Positions 1-7,655 of a stretch of 12,630 nt of DNA are shown piece after piece; positions within the stretch are counted from its first letter, which is position 1, and every line of letters begins with the position of its first letter. Source of the DNA: Methylococcaceae bacterium (GTDB taxonomy: Bacteria > Pseudomonadota > Gammaproteobacteria > Methylococcales > UBA1147). The notes beneath the pieces are model-generated. The model ran no database searches and was not told the DNA's origin. It saw only the letters and a program-made list of their open reading frames with translations. The position numbers were made by a program, and so were the translations under genes. Location of the stretch: the NCBI GenBank assembly GCA_022616595.1, contig JAKEEL010000161.1:1-12630 (forward strand). The letters run 5' to 3'.

Positions 1-369
1 ATAATAGGGATCTTGATAATAGGGATTCGGGACCACAATAACCTTGGGGGGCTTTCGGTTGGCGATCTTGCGTTTTAATGCCAGATCTTCCTCGATCTGC
101 CTTTGGCGCAGATTTTCCCGTTCCTGTTCGCGCCGTCCCTCTTCCCGTTCGGCGTCCCGCGCTTCAAGCTCGAGATAGCGTTGCTGCGCGCGTTCGACTT
201 CCTGCTGGCTCGGCGCCGCTGGAGGCGCCACGGTTTCCACCTTGACCGCACCGCTTGCGGGCTGTGACGAATAAATGACCTTACCGTTCTTGTCGACGGA
301 CTTATAGATCTGTTGCGCCTCTACTCCCTGGATGAGCAACAGAACAGAAGCCAGGGCTAACCATTTCAT
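1..369 (-). CDS. Exported DUF4124 domain protein, 3' end cut by window edge
   Basis: The first 123 codons are present and no stop is reached before the window edge. Residues 1-18 look like a Sec signal peptide (MKW, hydrophobic core, VEA cleavage site before QQ), so the protein should be periplasmic or envelope-associated. Residues about 20-45 carry the DUF4124 pattern (IYKSVDKNGKVIYSSQP), a short domain common in proteobacterial exported proteins with no established biochemical role. Residues about 55-105 are a highly charged Glu/Arg/Gln-rich stretch with coiled-coil character. The visible tail turns proline- and tyrosine-rich, with two PYY motifs. The start is ATG at 369 with a GAGGA ribosome site about 8 nt upstream. 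It lies 184 nt downstream of amiB on the same strand, with a strong hairpin between them, so it may be a separate transcription unit. Family membership is fairly certain; function is unknown. Confidence 0.8.
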   Translation of the reverse strand, partial: MKWLALASVLLLIQGVEAQQIYKSVDKNGKVIYSSQPASGAVKVETVAPPAAPSQQEVERAQQRYLELEARDAEREEGRREQERENLRQRQIEEDLALKRKIANRKPPKVIVVPNPYYQDPYY

Positions 370-524
370 TGCGTTGATCCTCGTAAAAATCGTGTTCGGA
401 AAAACCCATCATACCAAATCGGCGGTCGGGAATGTGCCGGTGAGGAGTACGCGGCAGCGCGGCGTAATTCGTGTTCATACGCAAAGACCCCTCCATGGGA
501 TGTTTTCTCGGGGAAGCCGGAATA

Positions 525-550
525 GTTTTCGTTCGGTTCCGAACGAAAAC
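525..550. repeat. Perfect 12-bp inverted repeat (hairpin) just past amiB stop
   Basis: The arms GTTTTCGTTCGG (525-536) and CCGAACGAAAAC (539-550) are exact reverse complements separated by 2 nt, so a transcript of either strand could fold into a hairpin of about 11 bp with a four-base loop. It starts 3 nt beyond the amiB stop codon (554-556). Neither strand has a run of T after the stem, so it is not a textbook intrinsic terminator. It could still terminate weakly, protect the 3' end of the amiB mRNA, or be a copy of a dispersed repeat. The structure is directly visible; the role is inferred. Confidence 0.6.
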
Positions 551-553
551 GAA

Positions 554-2041
554 TCAACTCCCGGCGGGTATTTCCAGAATCTGGCCGACTTTGATTTCGG
601 TGCCGAGCAGCGTATTGGCGGCCTGTATCTTTCGGGTGCTGATGCCATATTTCAGCGCGATTCCGGACAGGGTTTCGCCGGGTTCGATCACGTGCTTTCT
701 GGAAGCCATGTGCATCGCGGGCACCGCACGCAGCCGGTAATAGTCCCGAATTCCGGCCAATATGGCTCGGGCAAGTTTATCCTGATAAGCCGATCTTCTG
801 AGATTTTCCTCTTCCGCCGGGTTGGAAATGAATGCGGTTTCGACCAGGATGGACGGAATGTCCGGTGATTTCAAAACCGCAAAACCGGCACTTTGCACCG
901 AGCGTTTATGAGTCTTTCCGAGTTCGCGAAGATTATCCAGCACTTTTTCGGCAAGGTCGGAACTCGCGTCCATGGTGGCGGTTTGAGACAAGTCCAACAG
1001 CACTCCGGCGAGCATGTCATCCTTGTCGTCCAAGCTAAGGCCACCGATCAGATCGGATTCATTCTCCTTCGCGGCCAGCCACCGAGCCGCCTCGCTGGAC
1101 GCACCTTTCTGCGACAGGGTATAGACCGAGGATCCGCGAATATCGGCCTGATGGAAGGCATCCGCATGAATCGACACAAATATATCCGCACCGGCATCCC
1201 GGGCAAGGCGCATGCGTTTGCGCAAGGCGAGGAAATAATCCCCGTCCCGAACCAGGACCGCTCGCATCCCGGGTTCCCTGGCAATCAGTCGATCGAGCTT
1301 CTTTGCGATATCCAGAACCACATCCTTTTCCCAAGTTCCGCGAATACCTTTGGCGCCGGGGTCGTTGCCTCCGTGCCCGGCATCGATCGCAACCACAAAT
1401 TCGTTAAGGGGTTTCGAAACCCTGGACTTCTTCGGTTCGGGCTGCTTTTCAACGAGTTCGATGCCTGGTTCGGAGACCGTCTGCCCGGGAATGGCGGGGA
1501 CTTCCGGAATCTGATGATCCGAGCGGCCCTTTACGATGGTTTTTTCCGGTTCGGCGCCTGCAACGCCGATCGGCTTCGGACTTTTTGTTGCGGGCGGTTC
1601 CGTATGCTTTTCCGGAGAAGTTTTTTCGGCGACCTTCGGGGGTCCGGAATCATATAAATCCAGAACCAATTGATGACCATGTTTCCGATCGGGTTTGAGG
1701 TAGAAACTATCGGGCCGGACCTTTTTTTTCAGATCCAGCACAATCCTGAGGTCGTGCTCGTTTCGCCGCGCATAGCGGATACGCCCGAAGGCTGGCTGCG
1801 CGGATTCGGGCTGCCTGATGCGTGCCCCTAAACGGGTATTGGCGAGATCGATGACGACTCGCCGGGGATGATCGAGAAGGAAAATAGTCCGCTCGGTCCG
1901 CGCGGAAAGATCGAAAACAATGCGGGTATGGTCCGCTTCGTTCCAGAACCGCAGCAACCGCAGCTTCGATTCGCGCGCGGCAGCCGTGTCCGCCATCAAC
2001 ACCAAGAGCATCCCCAGTACGTAAAGGACGACTTTTCGCAT
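554..2041 (-). CDS. amiB: N-acetylmuramoyl-L-alanine amidase, AMIN–Amidase_3–LysM
   Basis: This is a 495-residue zinc amidase that cuts the bond between N-acetylmuramic acid and the peptide stem, splitting septal peptidoglycan during daughter-cell separation in the periplasm. I chose ATG at 2041 rather than the upstream GTG at 2080 because it places a signal peptide directly at the N-terminus (MRKVVLYVLGM...ADTAAA). Domain order: signal peptide 1-22, AMIN septum-targeting domain about 25-130, a Pro/Lys/Glu-rich linker about 133-210, Amidase_3 about 214-435, LysM about 450-493. Zinc and catalytic residues of the family are visible: His223 (AGHGG), Glu238 (WEKDV), His293 (SIHAD) and Glu401 (VETAF). 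AMIN plus a C-terminal LysM is the AmiB arrangement of Pseudomonas-like bacteria, where activation depends on EnvC/NlpD-type LytM factors. It follows tsaE after 217 nt. Unlike many relatives, no mutL follows within the window. Confidence 0.93.
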   Translation of the reverse strand: MRKVVLYVLGMLLVLMADTAAARESKLRLLRFWNEADHTRIVFDLSARTERTIFLLDHPRRVVIDLANTRLGARIRQPESAQPAFGRIRYARRNEHDLRIVLDLKKKVRPDSFYLKPDRKHGHQLVLDLYDSGPPKVAEKTSPEKHTEPPATKSPKPIGVAGAEPEKTIVKGRSDHQIPEVPAIPGQTVSEPGIELVEKQPEPKKSRVSKPLNEFVVAIDAGHGGNDPGAKGIRGTWEKDVVLDIAKKLDRLIAREPGMRAVLVRDGDYFLALRKRMRLARDAGADIFVSIHADAFHQADIRGSSVYTLSQKGASSEAARWLAAKENESDLIGGLSLDDKDDMLAGVLLDLSQTATMDASSDLAEKVLDNLRELGKTHKRSVQSAGFAVLKSPDIPSILVETAFISNPAEEENLRRSAYQDKLARAILAGIRDYYRLRAVPAMHMASRKHVIEPGETLSGIALKYGISTRKIQAANTLLGTEIKVGQILEIPAGS

Positions 2042-2181
2042 TTTCCAATCCCGGTATGAAGTCTTGAAACGTCCCGTCACAAATCTTTCTGCGCCCTGAC
2101 ATGGCTGACGCCCGACTGGATGACTGTACGGGGGGATGCCGGCTCCGTTTCTGGTTCATTAAAATACGGCCCGTGATCAAT

Positions 2182-2210
2182 AAAATAGTCGTTTCCGCAC
2201 AGAATCGCAA
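2182..2210 (-). promoter_or_regulatory. Candidate sigma-70 promoter for amiB
   Basis: The 217-nt gap between tsaE and amiB is AT-rich on its tsaE side. On the minus strand TTGCGA (2210-2205), a 17-nt spacer and TATTTT (2187-2182) give 4/6 matches to each consensus hexamer, about 140 nt upstream of the amiB start. A second -35-like TTGACT lies at 2215-2210 but at a poor distance. This could let amiB be transcribed apart from nnr–tsaE. The match is only moderate. Confidence 0.25.
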
Positions 2211-2258
2211 GTCAAAGATTAGAAAGGCTAGTTAATTCTTTGTTAAAGATGTATTAAA

Positions 2259-2708
2259 TCATGAAAGTTCCTTGACCAGTTCGTGCCCCGCAAGCCCCCG
2301 CGGTTCAAGAACGGCGATGCGACCCTCCCCGTGATGTGAGAGACGGACCGACAAGTCCGGTTGCGGCAGGAAACCGTCGCCTCTGTCCGGCCACTCGATA
2401 AAGCTCACGCATTGTCCCTCGAAATACTCCCGGATTCCGATCCATTCAAGCTCTTTGGGATCGGCCAGGCGGTACAGATCGAGATGCACCAGCCGCCATT
2501 CGGGAAATTGATATTCTTCGACCAAGGTGAAGGTCGGGCTTTTCACGGCGCCGCAATAACCGCCGGCCTTGAGGAAGCCCCTGACCAGCGTGGTTTTTCC
2601 GCTGCCCAGATCTCCGTACAGGTAGAACCGCAGCGGTTGTTTCATCGACCGGAACAGTTTCGCGCCGAGTTCCAGGGTTTCCGCTTCGTTTCGAAGCAAC
2701 AGCGTCAT
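2259..2708 (-). CDS. tsaE: tRNA t6A37 threonylcarbamoyltransferase complex ATPase TsaE
   Basis: This 149-residue protein is the cytoplasmic P-loop ATPase that works with TsaB and TsaD to install N6-threonylcarbamoyl-adenosine at position 37 of ANN-decoding tRNAs. The Walker A motif GDLGSGKTT is at residues 32-40. The family motif SPTFTLVEEY is at 57-66, followed by the HLDLYR segment at 75-80 and the FIEWPDR segment around 103-109. Length is typical for the family. Its ATG overlaps the nnr stop by 4 nt (2705-2708, ATGA), so translation is probably coupled to nnr. Adjacency of nnr, tsaE and amiB is a conserved gammaproteobacterial order. Nothing looks degraded. Identification is very secure. 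Confidence 0.96.
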   Translation of the reverse strand: MTLLLRNEAETLELGAKLFRSMKQPLRFYLYGDLGSGKTTLVRGFLKAGGYCGAVKSPTFTLVEEYQFPEWRLVHLDLYRLADPKELEWIGIREYFEGQCVSFIEWPDRGDGFLPQPDLSVRLSHHGEGRIAVLEPRGLAGHELVKELS

Positions 2709-4192
2709 GGATTCACCAGATCGCGTATAAAAGGCAGAAGATCGGTCGCAAGCATTCCGCGTTCTCCGTTGCGGGCCGCGAGGTCGGCCGCCTCTCCATG
2801 CAGATAGACACCCGCGCGCGCGGCATCGCCGATCGAGAATCCCTGAGCGATCAGACCGGCGATCATACCGGTCAGGAGATCCCCCATGCCACCGCTGGCC
2901 ATGCCCGGATTGCCGCTCGGACAGATCGCGACCGTCCCGCCGTCCGCAACCAGGCTTCCCGCGCCCTTCAACACACAGATCCCGCCATATTTCTCCTGGA
3001 TCGCGGTTGCTGCCGCGAATCGATCCTTGCGGATCGTGAGGGTGTCGCAGCCCAGCAAACGCGCGGCTTCACCGGGATGCGGGGTCAACACCCAGTGACT
3101 TCTCCGAAGGGGATTTTCAGCCAATAGATTCAGCGCGTCCGCATCGACAACGACTTTCAATCCGGAGTCGATCACGCATTCGAACAGCGCCTTGCCCCAT
3201 TCCCCCTGCCCGAGACCCGGTCCCACCCCGACCGCGTTTGCCTTGTCCAGCAGGCCTCGCAGGTCCTCCGCGGATTCAACTGCGTGGCACATCAATTCGG
3301 GTTGGGCGAGATTGATAAAGGCCGCGTGGCAAGAGCGTGTCGCCAAGCTGACCAGACCCGCGCCGACTCGCGCACCGGCCTGTGCCGCCATCCTTGCCGC
3401 GCCGCTGTAACCCGCCTCGCCGCCGACGATCAGCAAATGTCCGAAATCGCCTTTATGGGCCGCGCGCCGGCGCGGTCCGAATGCGGCGTGCGGCGATGCA
3501 AGCAGGACACTCGAAGGTTGCTCGGAAGCGCAGACCTCGGCCGGCACATCCAAAGAGGCAAAAGTCACCACTCCGCTGTATTCGGCCCCGTCGCCGGTGT
3601 ACAAGCCCTGCTTAGCGCCGATAAAGGTCACGGTCTGATCCGCACACACCGCGATCCCCATCGGAAAACCGCTATCCGCGTTCAAGCCCGAGGGAATATC
3701 GAGCGCCAGAACCCGGCCGTCGTACCGATTGATCTCTTCGATCACCTCGTATATGCGCCCCGATACTTCACGGTCCAATCCAGTTCCGAGCAGAGCATCC
3801 ACCACGACACCGGCCTGTTTCGGAATCTCGCCCTCGAACTCGGTCAGACTGCCGCCCTGTTCGAGAAACTCCCGGTACGCGGCCGCCGCATCGCCGCGAA
3901 GATGGTCCGGCGAAACGATCGGGAACACGGTGACCGGATGGCCCGCATCCAAGGCGAGTCGCGCGACCACGTATCCGTCGCCCGCATTGTTTCCGGCGCC
4001 GCAAAACACCGCGATGGGTTGCCGCTCGGAACACATCGATGCCAACACTTGAAAAGCTTCCCGCCCGGCCCGGTGCATCAATTCCAGGCCGCTGATACCA
4101 AATCGATCGATCGCAACACGGTCCATCGACCGAACCTGTTCCGAGCGGTAAAGCGCCATCCCGGCTTGGATTATGCTATTGTGATGCGACAT
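2705..4192 (-). CDS. nnr: Bifunctional NAD(P)H-hydrate epimerase / ADP-dependent dehydratase
   Basis: Nnr repairs NADHX and NADPHX, damaged hydrated forms of the nicotinamide cofactors. The N-terminal YjeF_N domain (about 15-225) epimerises the S and R forms; the C-terminal ribokinase-like domain (about 235-490) dehydrates the S form using ADP. Visible signatures are GAGNNAGDGYVVAR (65-78), DIPSGLNADSG (165-175), HKGDFGHLLIVGG (246-258), TPHPGEAARL (370-379) and GNPGMASGGMGDLLTG (427-442). Length is normal for the fused enzyme. The start at 4192 has a GGTG ribosome site at about 8 nt; the in-frame ATG at 4159 (MALYRSEQV) fits the usual N-terminus of homologues but has no spaced ribosome site, so the start is uncertain by 11 codons. 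It heads the nnr–tsaE pair and is divergent from the copD-like gene. Confidence 0.95.
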   Translation of the reverse strand: MSHHNSIIQAGMALYRSEQVRSMDRVAIDRFGISGLELMHRAGREAFQVLASMCSERQPIAVFCGAGNNAGDGYVVARLALDAGHPVTVFPIVSPDHLRGDAAAAYREFLEQGGSLTEFEGEIPKQAGVVVDALLGTGLDREVSGRIYEVIEEINRYDGRVLALDIPSGLNADSGFPMGIAVCADQTVTFIGAKQGLYTGDGAEYSGVVTFASLDVPAEVCASEQPSSVLLASPHAAFGPRRRAAHKGDFGHLLIVGGEAGYSGAARMAAQAGARVGAGLVSLATRSCHAAFINLAQPELMCHAVESAEDLRGLLDKANAVGVGPGLGQGEWGKALFECVIDSGLKVVVDADALNLLAENPLRRSHWVLTPHPGEAARLLGCDTLTIRKDRFAAATAIQEKYGGICVLKGAGSLVADGGTVAICPSGNPGMASGGMGDLLTGMIAGLIAQGFSIGDAARAGVYLHGEAADLAARNGERGMLATDLLPFIRDLVNP

Positions 4193-4206
4193 CTTGCATT
4201 CACCGA

Positions 4207-4234
4207 TTGTCTGTTCGCAGCCGAAGCGTATAGG
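4207..4234 (+). promoter_or_regulatory. Candidate sigma-70 promoter for the copD-like gene and queG
   Basis: In the 90-nt divergent spacer, TTGTCT (4207-4212) and TATAGG (4229-4234) are separated by 16 nt, each matching 4/6 consensus positions, about 50 nt before the TTG start at 4283. It is the only reasonable pair I see in this direction; the evidence is moderate. Confidence 0.3.
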
Positions 4235-4282
4235 CTAACATATCCGCGTTCCTCGCGTTGCGAGCCCTGACGGGGGAGATTC

Positions 4283-4747
4283 TTGTCGTATTCCACGGCC
4301 ATCGCTTTACACCTGTTATCCGCTGTCGTTTGGGTCGGCGGGATGTTTTTCGCCTATGTGGTCCTGCGCCCCACCGCGGGAAAACTTCTCGAACCGGCGC
4401 AACGTCTCCCGTTATGGTCCGAGACATTGCGCCGTTTTTTCCGCTGGGTTTGGATCGCGATCATTGTGTTGGTCAGCACCGGCAATTGGATGATCTTCGG
4501 TTTCTACGGCGGGATGGCTAAGGCCGGAGTCCACATTCACATCATGAACGGAATCGCGTGGATCATGATCGTGCTGTTCGTCTATTTGAACCTCGGCCCG
4601 ATTAAAAGTTTGCACACTTCGGTCGCGGACCGGGACTGGCCTTCCGGCACCGAGCATCTGGCCCGCATCCGACGGATCGTCGCGGTGAATCTGAGCCTCG
4701 GGCTGGCGATCGTGGTCATCGCGAGCGCGGGAAGGCACCTGGTCTGA
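4283..4747 (+). CDS. CopD-family integral inner-membrane protein
   Basis: This 154-residue protein has four predicted transmembrane helices at about 6-28, 53-75, 85-105 and 131-150, and no signal peptide apart from the first helix. It resembles short stand-alone CopD-family proteins often found near queG in gammaproteobacteria. Full-length CopD is linked to copper uptake or tolerance, but for these short versions the function is not established. Membrane-embedded or membrane-edge histidines at 10 (HLLSAVVWVGG) and 84/86 (HIH) could bind a metal or haem; that is inference. The start is TTG at 4283, supported by GGGGGAG at 4272-4278 four nt upstream and by helix 1 beginning immediately after; the next in-frame Met (residue 21) would cut helix 1. 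It ends 12 nt before queG, so the two are probably cotranscribed. Confidence 0.85.
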   Translation: MSYSTAIALHLLSAVVWVGGMFFAYVVLRPTAGKLLEPAQRLPLWSETLRRFFRWVWIAIIVLVSTGNWMIFGFYGGMAKAGVHIHIMNGIAWIMIVLFVYLNLGPIKSLHTSVADRDWPSGTEHLARIRRIVAVNLSLGLAIVVIASAGRHLV

Positions 4748-4759
4748 TCACCATCCAGC

Positions 4760-5929
4760 ATGGATAATGGCACCGGACCCGCGACCCGCCCGCCGGATTA
4801 CGGGCGACTCGCAATTCAAATCAAGCGCTGGGCCCTCGAACTCGGGTTTCAGAAAATCGGGATCACGGACTGCGACCTCTCGCAGGCGGATATCCATCTG
4901 AATCGCTGGCTCGAAAAATCGTTCCACGGCGAGATGGATTACATGGAGCGCCACGCGCGCTTGCGCAGCAGGCCTGAAAAATTATGGCCGGGCACGATCC
5001 GCATCCTGTCGGCTCGCATGGACTATTTGCCCGAAGCCACGCAGGAGTCGGAGAAAATCCTGAATGATCCCGTCAAAGCATATATTTCGCGCTACGCCCT
5101 CGGCCGCGATTATCACAAACTGATTCGAAAAAGGCTGCAACAACTGGCCGGCCGGATCTCCGCCCGCGTCGGACCCTTCGGCTGTCGCGCGTTTACGGAC
5201 AGTGCTCCGGTTCTCGAGAAAGCGCTGGCCGAAAAGGCCGGGCTCGGTTGGATCGGCAAACATACGAATCTGATCGACAAGGACAGCGGATCGTGGTTTT
5301 TTCTCGGTGAAATCTATACCGATCTGCCTTTGCCGGTCGATCCGCCGGCGAGCCAGCATTGCGGAACCTGCACAGCCTGCATCGAGGTTTGCCCGACCCG
5401 CGCGATCGTCGGCCCCTACCGGCTCGATGCCAGGCGCTGTATATCCTACCTTACCATAGAACTCAAAGGCGCGATCCCGCTCGATCTGCGTCCTTTGATC
5501 GGGAATCGGATCTACGGCTGCGACGATTGCCAGATGGTGTGCCCGTGGAACAAGTTCGCGCGACTCGGCGCCGAAGCCGATTTCGCTCCGAGGAACGGAC
5601 TCGATTCCAGTCTTTTGACCGAGCTTTTTTCCTGGAACGAGCCGACCTTTCTTGCCAGGACCGAGGGTTCCGCGATTCGAAGAATCGGTCATACCCGCTG
5701 GCTCCGGAATATCGCGGTTGCCTTGGGAAACATGCCGTTCCAAAAAGGTATTCCAAAAAGCCTTGAAAGCCGCCTCGACCATCCGTCCGAACTGGTCCGG
5801 GAACACGTCCGGTGGGCATTGGAGCAACAGTTCTCGCGGCAAAAGAGTTCGAACCTCGATCACTCCGAAAGCCGAAGCTGTGATTCGGTTCAGAACAGCG
5901 CTTCCTCCAGCATTCGATCGCGCTCATAA
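4760..5929 (+). CDS. queG: Epoxyqueuosine reductase QueG
   Basis: QueG reduces epoxyqueuosine to queuosine at the wobble base 34 of GUN-anticodon tRNAs, using cobalamin and two [4Fe-4S] clusters in the cytoplasm. The two ferredoxin-like cysteine sets are clear: C201, C204, C207 and C211 (CGTCTACIEVCP), with C227 in the CISYLTIE segment, and C254, C257 and C261 (CDDCQMVCPW). The proton-donor region around Asp147 (TDSAPVLEKA) and the GWIGKHTN segment (163-170) are typical. A HEAT-like C-terminal region spans about 303-360. Length is 389, slightly long for the family: the last 25-30 residues are Ser/Arg-rich and partly overlap the transpeptidase gene on the other strand. The start fits homologues (PDYGRLAIQIKRWA near the N-terminus), though no clear ribosome site is seen, which suits coupling to the copD-like gene 12 nt upstream. 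Confidence 0.96.
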   Translation: MDNGTGPATRPPDYGRLAIQIKRWALELGFQKIGITDCDLSQADIHLNRWLEKSFHGEMDYMERHARLRSRPEKLWPGTIRILSARMDYLPEATQESEKILNDPVKAYISRYALGRDYHKLIRKRLQQLAGRISARVGPFGCRAFTDSAPVLEKALAEKAGLGWIGKHTNLIDKDSGSWFFLGEIYTDLPLPVDPPASQHCGTCTACIEVCPTRAIVGPYRLDARRCISYLTIELKGAIPLDLRPLIGNRIYGCDDCQMVCPWNKFARLGAEADFAPRNGLDSSLLTELFSWNEPTFLARTEGSAIRRIGHTRWLRNIAVALGNMPFQKGIPKSLESRLDHPSELVREHVRWALEQQFSRQKSSNLDHSESRSCDSVQNSASSSIRSRS

Positions 5930-7536
5930 ACATCATCGGCAAAATAAACCAGGCCATTCTCGTCAACCGCGGCGGTGCGATAAAGAATGTGGATCGGGTA
6001 GGGTTTTTCCAGATTGACCACGGTTCTCTTGCGACTTTCGATGATTTTTTTCATCTTTTCGATATCCCATCCTTTTTCGGTGCCTCCGAGCAGATAGGAG
6101 GCCAGTTCGAGCGGTCTGCTGACCCGGATGCAGCCGTGGCTGAAATCGCGCCGGGAGCGCTTGAACAGATGCTGCGTCGGGGTGTCATGCAGGTAGACAT
6201 TGAAGCGGTTCGGAAACATGAATTTGACATTGCCCAAAGAGTTCTTCGGTCCGGGGTCCTGGCGCAATCGGTAGCGGAGAATTCCGAGCCTGCCGACGCG
6301 GGCCCAATCAATCGCGGAAGAATCCACTTCGATTGCGTCCTGACCCGAGCCCAGGAACATTCTGATGTTCTTTTTCTTCAGATGGTAGCGGTCCTTGAGC
6401 AATTCCGGATACAACTCATCGGACGCAATACTGCTCGGAATATTCCAGAACGGATTGAACTCCAGATATTGAATGGAAGCGCTGAATACCGGGGTTTTGT
6501 GGTATTTTTCACCGACGATCACCGGCATGGACAAATCGATGCTTCCGTCATGGCTTCCCTGCAGATAGAATCCCGCGATATTCACGAAAATCCTTCTGTC
6601 GCCGAGATCACGGGACAACCAGCGCCAGCGTTCCATATTGATGGTGATGCGACGGATCAACTGGCTGATCGGAATATTCATGGCCGCCACGGTTTTCTTG
6701 CCGATCGCGCCGTCTCCATCCAGATGGTAGCGTTTTTGAAACCTTTTGACGGCAGTTTCAAGGTCAGGGTCATAGCGTCGCGAATCGGGGCCTCCGGAAG
6801 ACAGATCCGCACTTCGAATCAAGCGTTGACGCACGATCGGGATGCGTTCGGACTCCATGCCCGGTTTGAGGGTCTCTCCGCCCGGAACCGCTTGCCACTC
6901 CCCTTCCGCGGCAAGCGCGCGATATTCGGACAGGGCCTTTTTGAGCCGGCGGTATTGAACATGGGCCGGGGGCTGCGAAGCCAGAAAGCCGCCGAGATCC
7001 TCGGCGTGGACTGCCTCGACTGCGAGATCGACGGGATCCACCCGCCTGCTCTGCGCGCTCGCGGACAATTCAGTGGCCAGTTTGCGCGGGTCGGCGCGCC
7101 CTTCTCTTGCATCGGCCATATAGGCGGCAAGGCCGACACTCAGTAATATTTCCAATTTGGCCAGATCTTCATCCTTGCGGCTGGGCCAGAGAGATCCAAG
7201 CTCGCTTACCCGGTAGTCTTCGCTTCTGAGCCCTTCCTCGGGTGCCGATTTCAATGTTTCATAGAGAACGGCCGCGCGCTCTCCGGGTCCCTCCGGAGTG
7301 ACCCAAACGGGGCGCAGGTCCTGTTCCCGATATCGTTTCAACAGCGCCTCGCTGATCTGCATCGCGGTCATCCGGCGACCCTCGATCCCGAGCGCGTCCG
7401 CGGCTTGCCGGTTCAACACTTTCCGCAAAGCGGCGTTGAGGCTGGTCTCATCTGCGGCGCCGCTCCGAACGCAGATCAAGGCCAGAATCACCAACCATGC
7501 ACTTCGATGAATGAAAAGCTTCGCTATCGTAGTCAC
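5890..7536 (-). CDS. Periplasmic L,D-transpeptidase, YcbB/LdtD type
   Basis: This 548-residue enzyme forms 3-3 (mDAP–mDAP) peptidoglycan crosslinks in the periplasm by the beta-lactam-tolerant L,D-transpeptidase reaction. A signal peptide covers about 1-27 (hydrophobic core AWLVILALICV). Next come a scaffold region about 30-225, a peptidoglycan-binding_1 domain about 228-290 (YDPDLETAVKRFQKRYHLDGDGAIG) and the YkuD catalytic domain about 315-495. The catalytic motif is complete: His450 in HDTP, then FSHGCIRV with His467 and nucleophile Cys469. The insertion before the active site (about 375-430) matches the lid or capping subdomain of YcbB-type enzymes. The start is GTG at 7536 with a GGGGA ribosome site; no ATG lies near the signal peptide. 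Its 3' end overlaps that of queG by 40 nt. It resembles E. coli LdtD in architecture, but orthology is not proven, so no symbol is given. Confidence 0.92.
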   Translation of the reverse strand: MTTIAKLFIHRSAWLVILALICVRSGAADETSLNAALRKVLNRQAADALGIEGRRMTAMQISEALLKRYREQDLRPVWVTPEGPGERAAVLYETLKSAPEEGLRSEDYRVSELGSLWPSRKDEDLAKLEILLSVGLAAYMADAREGRADPRKLATELSASAQSRRVDPVDLAVEAVHAEDLGGFLASQPPAHVQYRRLKKALSEYRALAAEGEWQAVPGGETLKPGMESERIPIVRQRLIRSADLSSGGPDSRRYDPDLETAVKRFQKRYHLDGDGAIGKKTVAAMNIPISQLIRRITINMERWRWLSRDLGDRRIFVNIAGFYLQGSHDGSIDLSMPVIVGEKYHKTPVFSASIQYLEFNPFWNIPSSIASDELYPELLKDRYHLKKKNIRMFLGSGQDAIEVDSSAIDWARVGRLGILRYRLRQDPGPKNSLGNVKFMFPNRFNVYLHDTPTQHLFKRSRRDFSHGCIRVSRPLELASYLLGGTEKGWDIEKMKKIIESRKRTVVNLEKPYPIHILYRTAAVDENGLVYFADDVYERDRMLEEALF

Positions 7537-7569
7537 TCGGTCCCCACAGCCGGCAATCGGCTCGAGAAA

Positions 7570-7597
7570 TTGTTCAATCGCAACTATTCAGTATTAT
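7570..7597 (+). promoter_or_regulatory. Candidate sigma-70 promoter for sixA
   Basis: In the 119-nt spacer between the divergent transpeptidase and sixA genes, TTGTTC (7570-7575, 3/6) and TATTAT (7592-7597, 5/6) are 16 nt apart, placing transcription start about 50 nt before the sixA ATG. The same AT-rich patch reads TAATAC on the other strand and could serve the transpeptidase, but I see no well-spaced -35 there. Confidence 0.35.
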
Positions 7598-7655
7598 GGT
7601 ATTCTGACCGTTTGCAAAGGTCCCGTCAAAATCCTGTCCAGGTACAAAGGGTTCA

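Noticed and set aside
366..557. A 63-codon minus-strand frame starting at a TTG that overlaps the amiB stop and ending in ATGA over the DUF4124 start
   Set aside because: The exact fit to both neighbours is curious, but its beginning is the perfect hairpin, the only purine-rich site touches the start codon with no spacing, and the predicted peptide has no recognisable fold or composition.
1707..2210. 167-codon minus-strand frame beginning upstream of amiB
   Set aside because: Most of it lies over amiB in another frame and the product is Arg/Ser-rich without domain features; amiB is clearly the coding frame.
3284..4270. 328-codon plus-strand frame opposite nnr
   Set aside because: It is a shadow of the well-supported nnr gene on the other strand; its product has no motif and an Arg/His-rich composition typical of antisense frames.
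5989..7146. 385-codon plus-strand frame opposite the L,D-transpeptidase
   Set aside because: The minus strand carries a complete signal peptide, a peptidoglycan-binding domain and a YkuD active site, so this long open frame is an antisense by-product of codon bias.
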